From: Acanthaster planci
Lineage: Eukaryota > Echinodermata > Asteroidea > Valvatida > Acanthasteridae
NCBI RefSeq assembly: GCF_001949145.1
Contig: NW_019091421.1
Span: forward strand, 267,590-286,910
Reading direction: 5' to 3'
DNA: 19,321 nt
Positions 1-9,200 of the stretch are shown here, piece after piece; position 1 is the first letter of the stretch; the number at the start of each line of letters is the position of its first letter. The notes under the pieces are model-generated. The model was given only the letters and a program-made list of their open reading frames with translations. It was not told the DNA's origin and did no database searches. Made by a program: the position numbers and the translations under genes.

Positions 1-195
1 GAAAATTTTGGATTCTAGACGCTCTGTGATGCATTCTGGGGCAATTTCCAGTCCACTTTCGTCTGTAATTTGGCCCCAAATCTGATTGCATTTACAGCGT
101 GAAATATTGGCTAGGATATTCTTCAGGAGGAATTTCTTCATCGAAAGATTTGATGACGAAATTATTTTAGTTTCCGGAGCATTTTTAGCAGAACC
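1..195 (-). CDS. Possible partial coding exon running off the left edge, unknown product
   Basis: Read on the minus strand, 65 codons are open from just after a TGA (plus 196-198) to the first base of the window. The frame has an internal ATG at plus 139-141 (MKKFLLKN...) and ends ...ITERLESKIF without a stop. The composition looks protein-like (charged and hydrophobic residues alternate, two Cys, one Trp), but I recognise no family. An open frame of this length can arise by chance at roughly the few-percent level per frame, so this is only a candidate terminal or internal exon of a gene lying to the left. No clear splice acceptor was identified. Confidence 0.15.
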
Positions 196-458
196 TCATG
201 TTAGTGACTTGAGACATGCTTGAGATGAGCGGAGCATGATCAGTTGACTTTGAAAAGGCAGAGTAAAAACAAGCGTCAAAATGCGCCCTTGAATAAAAAA
301 GGACAAAAGAAATATGTTCAGGCAAAGATAAGTTTACAATTTCCAGCTCGCGTCATAAAAATGAAGCAACCCCTCCATTGGAGCAGAGCATGGGGGCCGC
401 TCAGGCGTGGCACAGTCCTTCCACTGGCACCCACGCACACTCCGCAAAACAATGTTGC

Positions 459-824
459 GCCGCAGGTACCAGTCACATGCACTGCGTGTACATGTACACG
501 CTTGTGCAATGCAATTTACGTGTACATGTACATGTACAAAACATATGCGATGGTTTTTCGGGACACGAGGCTGACTATGCATAACGGTAGGCAGCCAATG
601 ATCACCATTGTCAGTACATCATAAGCGTCGTCGGTAAACTCAAACTCTATCCACAAACTGCGGTAAACCTCTTTGCACAAACCGGGTCCGAAATATATAG
701 ATTGATCACTTTTTCGTTATCTCCACTCACTGACAACAAAGCCACAAAAAAAAGAAACTTTCAGGAACTGGTAGTAATCTGTACAACAAGAAAGTAAAAA
801 AGAAATGTATTATTATTTACAATC
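459..824. repeat. Duplicated block, copy 1 (about 366 bp)
   Basis: Nearly identical to 1138-1496 over its whole length, with a few substitutions and small indels. For example, copy 1 has two tandem tacatg units near 525-535 where copy 2 has one fewer. It contains self-complementary tgtacatgtaca runs near its start, a TATA-like aaatatatag and an A-rich stretch. It ends 14 bp before the acceptor of the helicase-like exon at 839. The similarity to copy 2 stops abruptly at both ends, so it is either a dispersed or tandem repeat or the two haplotypes laid end to end by the assembler. Confidence 0.85.
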
Positions 825-838
825 ATACATATCAACAG

Positions 839-919
839 CTTCCCTTACGTTGATTCTCCAGGAGAGAGAATGCTTCCTGAGGCACTTAGACAACTTTACT
901 ACTTTGGTGCAATCAACAA
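839..919 (+). CDS. Internal exon of a DEAH-box RNA helicase, DHX40-like (isolated)
   Basis: An acceptor (atcaacag, ending 838) is followed by 81 bp and a strong donor gtgagt at 920. One leading base and two trailing bases flank 26 codons reading FPYVDSPGERML...LRQLYYFGAIN. This fits the winged-helix/ratchet segment after the second RecA domain of DEAH-box helicases, with the pattern P-x-x-ALxQLYxxxAI. From memory the closest match is DHX40, which has FPYLDPPNER...EALKQLY there. These enzymes unwind RNA or remodel RNPs using ATP. No preceding or following exon was found in the window, and the exon sits between two copies of a duplicated block next to an assembly join. It may belong to an intact gene with long introns, a misplaced contig, or a gene fragment. 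Splice sites and frame are directly seen; the family call rests on one short exon. Confidence 0.6.
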
Positions 920-1136
920 GTGAGTGCCATCTATCATAAACTTTAAATGCTGGATTGGATGTTCTTGCTAGTGGTTACAGTAAAATGATGCAAACAGTTG
1001 AGGCGTGGTGGTCCTGGTTGCGATAGAAATGATGGTGGTGAAAATAATAACGAAGTTGGTGATGCAGGTATGATGGTGATCATGATTTTGACAGTTACCT
1101 AGCTCCCTGAAATTTATCCCACTGTGTTGAGTTACC

Positions 1137-1137
1137 N
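1137..1137. other. Assembly join (single N)
   Basis: One undetermined base lies immediately before copy 2 of the duplicated block. A lone N usually marks a join of unknown size, so distances and order across this point are unreliable. Confidence 0.9.
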
Positions 1138-1496
1138 GCCGCAGGTACCAGTCACATGCACTGCGTGTACATGTACACGCTTGTGCAATGCAATATACGT
1201 GTACATGTACAAAACATACGCGATGGTTTTTCGGGACACGAGGCTGACTATGCATAACGGTAGGCAGCCAACGATCACCATTGTCAGTACATCACAAGCG
1301 TCGTCGGTAAACTCAAACTCTATCCACAAACTGCGGTAAACCTCTTTGTCACAAAGCGGGTCCGAAATATATAGATTGATCACTTTTTCCTTAGCTCCAC
1401 TCACTGACAACAAAGTGACAAAAAAGAAACTTTCAGGAACTGGTAGTAATCTATACAACAAAAAAGTAAAAAAGAAATTTATTATTATTTACAATC
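1138..1496. repeat. Duplicated block, copy 2 (about 359 bp)
   Basis: Second copy of the block at 459-824, starting at gccgcaggtacc directly after the N and ending at ttacaatc. Sequence following the two copies is different: copy 1 is followed by the helicase-like exon, copy 2 by AT-rich DNA without a recognisable exon. Small differences (ttacgtg versus tacgtg, cacaaaccgg versus cacaaagcgg) give divergence of a few percent, compatible with alleles or a recent duplication. Confidence 0.85.
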
Positions 1497-1601
1497 TCCA
1501 CAAAATCCTTGATAGAGCTTGTGAGTTTTTCAAGAGTTTACCCCAAACTAAAAATACATTTATCACATCATTACAAATTCATAATATAACTATCCCCCCA
1601 C

Positions 1602-1680
1602 ACGGGTACTCATGCATGTCCTCGAGCGTGTCATCGCTCCACCAGCTGAACGCTCTGGGGATCTCCGCCGATTTGACAAG
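1602..1680 (+). other. Possible exon or coding relic with a donor-like end
   Basis: A GC- and CpG-richer island in AT-rich DNA. On the plus strand it ends ...ttgacaag followed by gtaatg, an acceptable donor. Plus-strand frames are open through it, one from ATG at 1616 (MSSSVSSLHQLNALGISADL) and one reading RVLMHVLERVIAPPAER... . The minus strand is also open for about 52 codons (1734 to 1579) and includes IPRAFSWWSDD, faintly like the Trp-Trp segment of DIRS-type retroelement RNase H regions. I cannot choose a strand or family. It is not a recognisable amine oxidase or helicase exon. Confidence 0.2.
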
Positions 1681-2216
1681 GTAATGTGGTCGCAAGTCCC
1701 CCTTTCTAGGTCCTCTGTTCCCTCCTGGTTCTCTTCAGGGTAACAGGGCAGCCTCTCCCCCAAAGAGGAAGATTCTATGACTGAAACTCCACTAAAGGGA
1801 GTCCTGTGGAATTTATAATTACAACGTATAAGGCTAATACCGTATTTACAATAAAACTCCAAAATATGCAGAGATAATACCCAAAATCGATGATTTTTCT
1901 ACACAACACCGTGTCGAGTTAAATCTACAGAGGTTGGGATATGCATGTGTACACAATAGTCACTATGAATAATGCAAGCCGCATGGGCGTTGCCGTTGTG
2001 CAAACATGAATTCAAGCAGTGTGCACGGGATTTCCACACGAACACGGACTATTTCTTATAAAAGGTAATCTTGACATTTCGAATATATCTTGAATACAAT
2101 GATTAAAGCAAAATGACTGAAAATTATACAAAATAGCTTTCTACAACAAAATGCTCAACTTACAGTTTTAAGACGAGCGAACAGTCTTAAAGTCTGACTC
2201 CCTGGCTTGAAACAAC

Positions 2217-2253
2217 GTTTCTCAAATTCTCATTCTGTTTCTCAAATTCTCAT
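2217..2253. repeat. 20-bp tandem duplication
   Basis: The unit gtttctcaaattctcattct at 2217-2236 is repeated at 2237-2253, where it breaks down after 17 bases. A simple local duplication in DNA with no gene call. Confidence 0.8.
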
Positions 2254-2629
2254 GGAGCTATCGCTCAATCGACGAAATCAAAATGTGCTATCGCACGATG
2301 ACCGATCAGGAGTCTCTCTATGTCAAGCTCTGTCCACTACCTCTCCAATGCTTCAATACAATTTTAACCCCGCAGAGAGATCATGCTAACTAATCTAAAT
2401 GTCATGCAAATTTCGAAACTCCACACGTTTTCAAATTTTTCCCGCTTCAAACGTATTTGGTCATATTAGTAAAAAAATTTACATACTCCCCGTATTACTA
2501 TACGTAGGAAGGTGGGTCCTGAAATATGCTGAATATTCATTATATATGTACCAAGGTTTTACGCCCTCTTGTGACACTCTTTTTTAATAAAATCTTGAGA
2601 AAGTAGACATTCGGGAAAAAATACACAAC

Positions 2630-2704
2630 TCAAAAAAATAGCAGGGCGGCACAAATTTTTGACAGGGCGTTCCTCCCTGCTAAAACAGCCCGTGGAGAAC
2701 ACTG
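2630..2704. mobile_element. hAT-like MITE terminus, fragment
   Basis: An A-rich tract followed by tagcagggcggc, a gacagggcg segment, a taaaacagcccg segment and the end gtggagaacactg. The same arrangement recurs at about 8760-8871. Read outward the end is CAGTGTTCTCCAC, which resembles short hAT-superfamily terminal inverted repeats (CAGNG start). The partner terminus was not found upstream, so this copy is probably truncated or solitary. No transposase is present. Confidence 0.5.
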
Positions 2705-3085
2705 TCAGTGATTACAGTCTCACCCGATGTTAGTGAGGCTGTCCGTTTTGTAAGTGGCTTCATCATACACATGGACAGGCCACGATTTGCAGGCTGCCAT
2801 TGGACGATCGCTGAAGTTGCATGTTAACTTCCGGTTTCATGGTTCCATGCAAATGGCGATCGATGCGCATAACTCTTATGTGTAGTGCGTGTGCAGTGGG
2901 GTGGTTTAAACTGAAATGATGTCACACGAACCGCATATTGGATGGAGACGCCATTGGTGAAAACAAAACCGAAAATTGAGAACCTAAACAAAGGGTAGAG
3001 AAAACAGTGGTGTGTTTTCATTGACCATCACTGTGGAAGATTTTATTACATCTTTATGTTTTTGGCATCACATGTTCAACTCCAG

Positions 3086-3260
3086 CACACAGTACCACAT
3101 CATGTGGCTACTGAACGAGTTGGGCCTGGAGAAGTACCCACAATACACCACGGGCAAGAAGAAGATGTTGCTAGGCAACAAGGGCATCCGGACCTATGAG
3201 GCCAGCATCCCCTCCATGTCTTTCCTGGCTTTGCTGGATGTGCAACGCTTCATAAGTGCT
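3086..3260 (+). CDS. Gene A exon 3 (numbered as in gene B)
   Basis: Starts after the acceptor caactccag and ends before gtaagt. The first base completes a split codon and 58 codons follow (TQYHIMWLLNELGLEKYPQY...). I chose the acceptor at 3085 over the AG at 3092 because it restores TQ after the expected GGQWVG and keeps the 175-bp length shared with gene B exon 3. In MAO terms this is the segment just after the conserved GG(S/Q)xVGxTQ of the FAD domain. Confidence 0.9.
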
Positions 3261-6200
3261 GTAAGTTTCCTCAAATTTCGGAATGAGATACAGCACACTA
3301 GCACAAAATCAGACTTCTATTTCACTTTTGTTTTGAAGACACACTGGATATTTTGTGATGTTTATGTATAAGAAGACTATGGACTTCTTGGACAGTTTTA
3401 TAAATTAAACAATTAGGTAAAATTAGATCTAGTAGTGAAATTTTGACCGATGGAATTGCAATTGCCAATGCATTCAATGATTTCTTTATCAATATAGGTA
3501 CTGAATTAGCAAATACTGTAATGGCTAAAACAGGTTCACAGGACGGTACAGATCAAGCAAATGAACCTACACACCATACGGAGTCAGTGAGGGAGTTGTT
3601 TCGTTTTAGTAATGTGACTTCCCACGATGTCTATAAGTTTCTCAGCACCCTTGATATTTCTAAGGCTGCTGGCCTTGATGGTATTGCTCCTAGGCTACTT
3701 AAGGCTGGTTGCAGGCCGCTTGCTGAACCACTTGCTCACGTCATGAAAATAAGTCTCTCCACCGGTTCCGTTCCCACTGCCCGGAAGTTGAGTAGGATAT
3801 CCCCTCTTCATAAAGAAGGGGATTATCTTGATATTAATAATTACAGGCCCGTTTCTGTCTTGGATGCTTGTATGAAGATTTTCAAAAAGCTAGTCTACAA
3901 ACAATTGTTAGACTATCTAGATATGAACAACATTCATTCTGATAACCAGTCAGGTTTCAGGCCAGTGTACTCCACTCAAACATGTCTGTTGAAAGTTACT
4001 GATAATTTGCTTGAAAATATGAACTCCGTTTTTTTTCACTGGAGCAGTTTTTCTGGACTTAAAGAAAGCTTTTGTTCACCACAGTCGTCTTTTTGACAAA
4101 CTTTATGATATTGGAGTGCGTGGCCTTGAACTTGACTGGTTTAAATCGTACTTACAGGGACGGCAGCAAGTTACTAAAATCGGTGACAAGTATTCAACTC
4201 CTGCTGGAGTTCATTTTGGAGTGTCTCAGGGGTCTACACTAGGTCCATTTCTTTTCATTCTGTATATCAATGATATAACTGGTGTTGTTTCTCGGGATAC
4301 TATGACTTTTTTATATGCTGACGACACTGCAATTTTCACTCGTGACAAATCTGTAGATGGCATAAATAGAGTTTTAAATAGGGATATGGCCGAAATCTCC
4401 AAATGGTTGCAAATGAATGTCCTTACCTTGAATACTAGCAAAACGAAAAGTATGCTGTTTGGTACTCAAGCTAAACTAGGCCGAGGGGAGAATAATTTAT
4501 GTGTTCAGATCAGCAACACTCCTATTGATAATGTTACTCAATATCTAGGTGTATTGCTGGACCCATCTCTGACTTGGAATCAACATATCGATGGACTTGT
4601 TAAAAAAGCCAATAAATGTGTGGGTGTTCTCCGGAGGATCGAATGTGTTCTCCCACAACATACTTTAAACCTGCTGTAGAAAACATTGATCTTGCCACAC
4701 TTTGACTACTGTGATGCTGTTTGGGGAAATTCCTCGAAACTAGCACTCGACAGGCTCAGTAAAATTCAGAGTAGTGCTGGTCGACCCATCCTCAGTCTTC
4801 CACGGAGAACCCCTACTGAGCTTGTTCTATCGACATTAGAGTGGGATACTTTGGATGAAAGGCGTTGTTTCCATTTAAATACATTGGTCTATAAAAGTAT
4901 AACTATGCAACTACCACCGCAAATGTGTAACTGTTTCATTCATACCACTGATTCACATTGTTATAATACTCGCTCTCATGGTTCCTTAATCATTCCAGTC
5001 AGTAAATCGAACATAGGTAAATGCAGATTCATTGTTCATGGAGCTTATGCATTCAATGCATTGCCCACTGCTCTTAAGAGCCCACTACCTGCAACACTAT
5101 CAAGTTTTAAACACACTTACACATCCTTGTTGTTTTAATGCCTGTTTGTGAGGTTGGTTATTTGTTGTCAGTGTTTTAATTATTTCTTATTGTTGAGTTT
5201 CCAAATGTGTGTGCATGGCTGGTACATGGATTTTAATCTTTGGTTTTTTTAAGTAGTACACTTTAGTTTCTAGATATTTAGTATTTTATAATATTTGATG
5301 GGCTTAACTGATTTTATTGTAATTGCCTGGCACCCCTGGAAATCAGTGTTTCACTGAGAGGTTTCCCCAGGATAAATAAGTGAATAATAATAATAATTTA
5401 TTGGCACTGATGCCAAGCTAACGGGATTGGCTGGTTTATTGTGAAAGAGACCAGTTCAGTGATATGCAAGAAAAGTGTTCTACAGGAAGATGAACATCAA
5501 ATTACGAACAAAGACTCTATTTTATTGCTGTTCTTGATTTCTCCAATCTGTGACTAATAACAAAGTTGATGACCTTTTGTACAGACTGACAAAATTGCTG
5601 CCAGCATTCCTGAGGGCAATCCAATGAATGGACCAGATGCCGATGTCTTGGACAGTATGACACTAGACACTATTGTACGGCAAACAATGTGGACATCGGG
5701 TAAGTTATAGGAATCCTTAAGGTTTGCAATCCTGATGTGTTTGAACTGTAGTGAAAGGCTGATGGCAAAATAAGGTTATACATGTATTTAACTTTTTTCT
5801 AAAAACTGTTCGCAGTTCTACAGAAGACATGTAAGCCCTGATTAAGTTTCCTTGGCAGTTGAATCAACTGGGAATACTTATGAACACATGTGGTTGGCAA
5901 TCAGAATATGAAAATGTGGTTTGAGTGAGCATTGTTTAGGATTTCGTAGTGTTGTTTTGTTTGTCCATGAACCAGATTGGTAATGAACTGCAGCAGGAAA
6001 TTTATTGACCTTTTGGCCATGCTTTGTCCTCACAGATAGGATGCATTTGTAGATTTGGCGGGAAGGGATTTCAATCATCCAAATTGCTTGAATACATCAT
6101 TTACTTTGACCCCTGCCTTGGTTCAAGTACACTACCAACCTTGGGATCGACTTTATAGTCTACCTGGAGGTTCTGGTGTGAATTTTGAAGGCCAAACTGG

Positions 6201-9200
6201 ACAAAAAAAATGCAAAAAGGAAAACAGGATCAGGAGACATCTGAACAGTTCCAAATGACATTGTTTCTTCTTTCCTTTTCTTTAACACTGTAGAGGCTCG
6301 TGATGCTATTGACATAGCAGTCAACCAAATACTTGGCGCCCCACCTCGCACGTTGTCCGCTTTGTTCTTCTTTCATTATGTCGGTTCTGCTGGCAATATG
6401 AGAACATTAAATGAGGCGACACAAGGAGCTGCTCAGGAATTTAAAATAAAGGTAACCTGTGACCTTTGTTCTTTGACCTTTGCCAATGCATTTTTGAGCA
6501 GAATGGGTCGTGATTACAGCAAAACGATAAGAATCTGCCCCTGCACCCCATCCAAGTAAATGCTGGTTACTAGGGCTGCTGTGGATCTGCATACATATTG
6601 TTTTGTATGATTTTGATAGTTTTATATCAATTAAGTCCAGTTCTGAAAAAAAATTGGTTACAGTGTCTTTAGAACTTCACATGAAATATGTGAGTTGTGT
6701 ATTCTTATACATCAATGTAAATGCAATATTCGCCTTAACACAAATTCATAAATACCTCAGACAGTCTCCCTATTCAACAACGTACAACTTGACCATGTAT
6801 TAACATTTGATAATGCTTGCTGACAGGTGATAATGCCCACTGCGGCTAGGACATTAGTGGCATTAGGATTAGGAGTCTAATCTAATCTAGTCTAAATGTA
6901 ATTTATGCTGACAATTATCTTCACAACATTGTGGTTAATGGCGTTCACAGTGATGAGACCTGAGGAGAGCAAATGTAGAAGGATCCTTGAAGTTACATGT
7001 AGGTTTCCTGAACAGAAAGGGAAAATTGTAGTCAGAAGTAGTGTTGTGTTTAACCAAAAATTAAAAAAAGATATTTTCACCCAATAAGAGTGGGGGGAGA
7101 GAATCTGCTCTCCTTGACATTCCTACAGTTCTGCTGCAGTGCACTTTTTCATGCGCTGAGACTTGAAGAGCTTTTTTCAGTGACATCCTTCGTTCCTTTT
7201 TACATCATTTTTATTGAAAATCAGATATGCTGTTCTCTTGCAATGCACATTTTTATGAGACAGGTCAACAATAATCCAAATTGTATCCACTGATGCGCTC
7301 AGTGCAGACGGGTACAAAGGCACGAGGCCAGGAATTTCACAGCAGCATGACATCAAAATCCTATTGAATTGAAACTTTACAGTTTACTGAAAATGAGTGT
7401 CTTGGTATGCATGCTAAGTTTCATAGCAATCGAGCATGTTACTGCCAAGTTCTGGTGGGGGGAAGAATCGCTGTAATATGGATTAATAGTATTTTGGGAT
7501 GAGTTTGTCCAGGTACGTTTTCATTACTCCTGCCTCAGTGTTGCTTCAAAGATGATCAAAATGCTCCACTGTGCAGGGCAGGAACTTCAGGGAGGCATTG
7601 GAGGCAACCGCCTTGATACCTCTGGTCTTTGCCTCCATGCCCATTGAAATGTCCCCATAGACAAGTTGATTTTCTAATACAAGTGCCCTTTGCAAATGAG
7701 ATCTTGCCTTGCCCTTTGAAGAACAAATTTCTGTCCTGACAGTGTTGTGTCCGTGTTGGATGATCATCGGCAAAGCATTGAACTTGAGAACAGATGACTG
7801 ATTTCTCATTTCCCATTGTGTTTCTAGGGTGGTGCACAGCAAATGTCCACCATTTTAGCCGAACGAATAGGCCAGGAGAATGTGTTATTAGGCCAGCCTG
7901 TAGATCACATCGACCAGCAGGAGGCTGACAAGGTCACTGTAATAACTGCAGCCGGGAAACAGTTCACCTCTCGCTATGTTATTGTCGCAACTCCCCTGCA
8001 TTGTTCCAGTAAGTTGATTTGAGTAATCAGATTTTGCTTATGCGTGCCTCTCCTTTTTTTTTAAAGTGACCGACTATGATCTGTAATCAGCTTTTAACTC
8101 AAAATGAATTTTCTGAGGTCTTAGTGTGGGCAAGGAGAGGGGGCATTACTCATGAACTTGAATGATTTAATCCATTACAAGTGTTCTCCACAGCCTTGAA
8201 TTATTGTGAGTTGTCGTTGAGTTTGCAACATTATGCATGTACTTGATGCATGATCCGAAACTAGGAAAAAAATGTGTCCAGTTTTTGGCCAATCGGAAAT
8301 CTGGTAAAAAAAATCCTTTTCTAGAACTTTCCTGAAAACAAATTTTGTACAACAAGCTTACATTTCACCTTTCAAACTGAACTTGTCAGAGAATGTAGAA
8401 CTAAACAACAACACAAAGAGGTAGATTTTTTTTTAAGCGACCCAGAACTAGGAAAAATCTGGAACTAGGAAATTGGCTGTATTTTCCGAGAAAAACACCC
8501 TCAAGGTTAATTGGTTCTTGATGTGACAAAATGAAAATGCTATGACCAGGCAGATTGGAACCAGCCCAGAATTTTTAGCTCACGTACTGCATCTGGGTTT
8601 AATAAAAACCGCTGCCAAATGCAATACCGTTTTGATGAATATTGATGTTGGCAAACTCATCATGTTCGTTCTACAAAGTGTAGTAAACTCCTGTACACTT
8701 ACATGCAGAGAAACTGTAAAGACAGTGGAGAAGGCATTCGAATGGGGAAAATCCAGCAGAAAAAAATAGCAGGGCGGTGAGAATTTTGGTGGGGCGGCAA
8801 AACTGTTGTGGGGTAACCTAAACTTTTGGCAGGGGGGCCTGTCCTTCTAAAACCCCTCGTGGAGAACACTGCATCACTGTGGAATTTAAAAATGAAGAAT
8901 GTGTAAAAGGTTATGTTCCTCGATAATTGAAAAGGCTTGAATACTGAGACACAATAAGGTTTTGTTCTAAACACTTGTTTACAGCCGACATTGGATACAC
9001 CCCTGTTCTCCCCCTTGAGAGGATTAGCTTAGCCAGCCACTCGCCCATGGCTCATCTTTTCAAGTTCCTTGTCACCTATAAAACAGTAAGTTGGTTTTGG
9101 TTTCTTGGCCCTAATTTTTTTGCCTGGTCTTTGTTAATGGTCTTCGACTCCCACGTCTCCCCCATTTTCTTCGTGGGCTCATTATTTCCTGTGTCCAAGA

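Larger units (their letters stand above)
3430..5405 (+). mobile_element. 5'-truncated non-LTR retrotransposon (CR1/L2/Rex-like, Jockey superfamily) in gene A intron 3
   Basis: A reverse-transcriptase region in the same orientation as the host gene, followed by a 3' UTR with a nested hairpin and a short (ataa/taa)n tail. The endonuclease half is absent: homology starts abruptly at IAIANAFNDFF near 3455. The element nearly accounts for the size of this 2324-bp intron; the orthologous intron of gene B is 593 bp. Boundaries are approximate because no clear target-site duplication was seen. The subclass is inferred from motif style and the tail, not from an alignment. Confidence 0.88.

Noticed and set aside
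244-624. 126-codon plus-strand frame and overlapping minus frames across 318-582
   Set aside because: Low-complexity composition, overlaps in several frames, and lies within and around the duplicated palindrome-rich block; no family similarity.
6120-6135. ggttcaagtac as a tRNA B-box candidate
   Set aside because: No A-box at the proper distance and no cloverleaf stems; it is chance within an intron.
7546-7842. Two overlapping minus-strand frames (98 and 93 codons) just upstream of gene A exon 6
   Set aside because: Two frames being open over the same bases argues for base composition rather than coding. They overlap the real exon on the other strand, and no family is recognisable. They could be a repeat relic.
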